The notes under the pieces were generated by a model. The model was not told the origin of the DNA. It made no database searches and saw only the letters and a list, made by a program, of their open reading frames with translations. A stretch of 46,504 bases of DNA, taken from positions 1 to 46,504 of IMG/VR virus record IMGVR_UViG_3300027777_000058; one strand, written 5' to 3'. Position numbers and translations under genes: made by a program. The stretch is from a virus. Positions 46,230 through 46,504 of this stretch are shown here, one piece after another (positions within the stretch are counted from its first letter, which is position 1; every line of letters begins with the position of its first letter).

Positions 46230-46244
46230 AACCTTGGAGCACCT

Positions 46245-46504
46245 ATGTATAAAATCACTATTGACCTCAGCGCTTGGGGTACCGACGACGAAGTAATGAC
46301 TATTGAGACCTTTGATTTTGAAAAGATTGAAATCATCCGCGAGTTCATTGAATTCCAAAAAGATTACGGCTGGGCTGTAGACTACGACGTCGTAGAAGAC
46401 GAAGACGAAGACGAAGAAGAAGCCGAAGACGAAGAGTACGAAGACGAAGACGGCGATTATTTCTATGATGCAGAAAATGACGCATGGTATCAATACGATG
46501 CAGA
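46245..46504 (+). CDS. Very acidic protein, 3' end outside window
   Basis: 86 codons visible, starting MYKITIDLSAWGTDDEVMTI. After residue 45 it is almost only Asp, Glu and Tyr (VVEDEDEDEEEAEDEEYEDE, later GDYFYDAENDAWYQYDA). GGAGCACCT precedes the ATG. The pattern is like DNA-mimic or tail-associated acidic proteins, but no family can be named. Cut by the right edge. Confidence 0.7.
   Translation, partial: MYKITIDLSAWGTDDEVMTIETFDFEKIEIIREFIEFQKDYGWAVDYDVVEDEDEDEEEAEDEEYEDEDGDYFYDAENDAWYQYDA

Noticed and set aside
46203-46493. Antisense frame of the acidic gene
   Set aside because: VFVFVLFVFGFFFVFVFVF is the reverse of GAA/GAC repeats, not a real membrane protein.
1-46504. tRNA, CRISPR array, integrase or attachment site
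   Set aside because: Scanning gaps and gene products showed none; the GGGGAG hairpins are too few, too unevenly spaced and too short to be a CRISPR array.

Overview
The window is part of the genome of a tailed double-stranded DNA phage (Caudoviricetes), most likely a podovirus-like phage known only from sequence. The evidence is a terminase/portal/scaffold/capsid block, a P22 gp10-like tail-hub protein, a run of very large Gly/Gln-rich ejection-type proteins, a holin/endolysin pair and a complete replication block. No tRNA, rRNA, CRISPR array, integrase, insertion sequence or host metabolic operon was seen. Ribosome-binding sites are strong (AGGAGAA, usually 6-9 nt before ATG) and promoter candidates are sigma70-like, so the host is a bacterium using ordinary signals. 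The host genus cannot be read from the sequence. I recognise no phage RNA polymerase.

Layout. (1) Bases 1-16168, plus strand: 3' part of a holin, M15 endolysin, P22 gp10-like tail protein, a small tail-associated protein, three ejection-type proteins (one with a lytic transglycosylase domain) and a 2627-residue polyvalent virion protein with a HEXXGH metallopeptidase-like motif. (2) Bases 16128-37466, minus strand, meeting region 1 tail to tail with a 41-bp overlap. Read in the direction of transcription (right to left) this holds small unknown genes; a repeat-rich AT-rich segment (35.8-36.1 kb) that may be an origin or control region; an amidoligase plus class-II glutamine-amidotransferase pair (31.6-34.4 kb); about 20 tightly coupled small genes (26.4-31.6 kb); then the replication and recombination genes (VRR-NUC nuclease, family A DNA polymerase, HExxH metalloprotease-like protein, Cas4/RecB-like nuclease, HNH-like protein, SNF2-like helicase, a Zn/SSB-like protein, an HTH protein and a primase-helicase). 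(3) A divergent control region at 37.5-37.9 kb with candidate promoters in both directions. (4) Bases 37921-46115, plus strand: small and large terminase, portal, a GroES-like co-chaperonin, scaffold, decoration-type protein and major capsid protein. Two terminator-like hairpins follow, then an acidic gene cut by the window edge.

How it works together. The rightward operon builds and fills the head. The leftward operon copies and recombines DNA and carries the accessory genes. The left-end genes build the tail and ejection apparatus and lyse the cell. The most unusual content is the adjacent amidoligase/glutamine-amidotransferase pair, which may form a peptide- or carboxyl-amidating system. 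A family of near-identical GGGGAG-N4-CTCCCC hairpins lies at gene boundaries only in the 31.5-37.5 kb segment. A long inverted repeat surrounds an AT-rich core at 35.8-36.1 kb. Ten genes shorter than 60 codons were found by reading the sequence between larger genes; nearly all have clear ribosome-binding sites.
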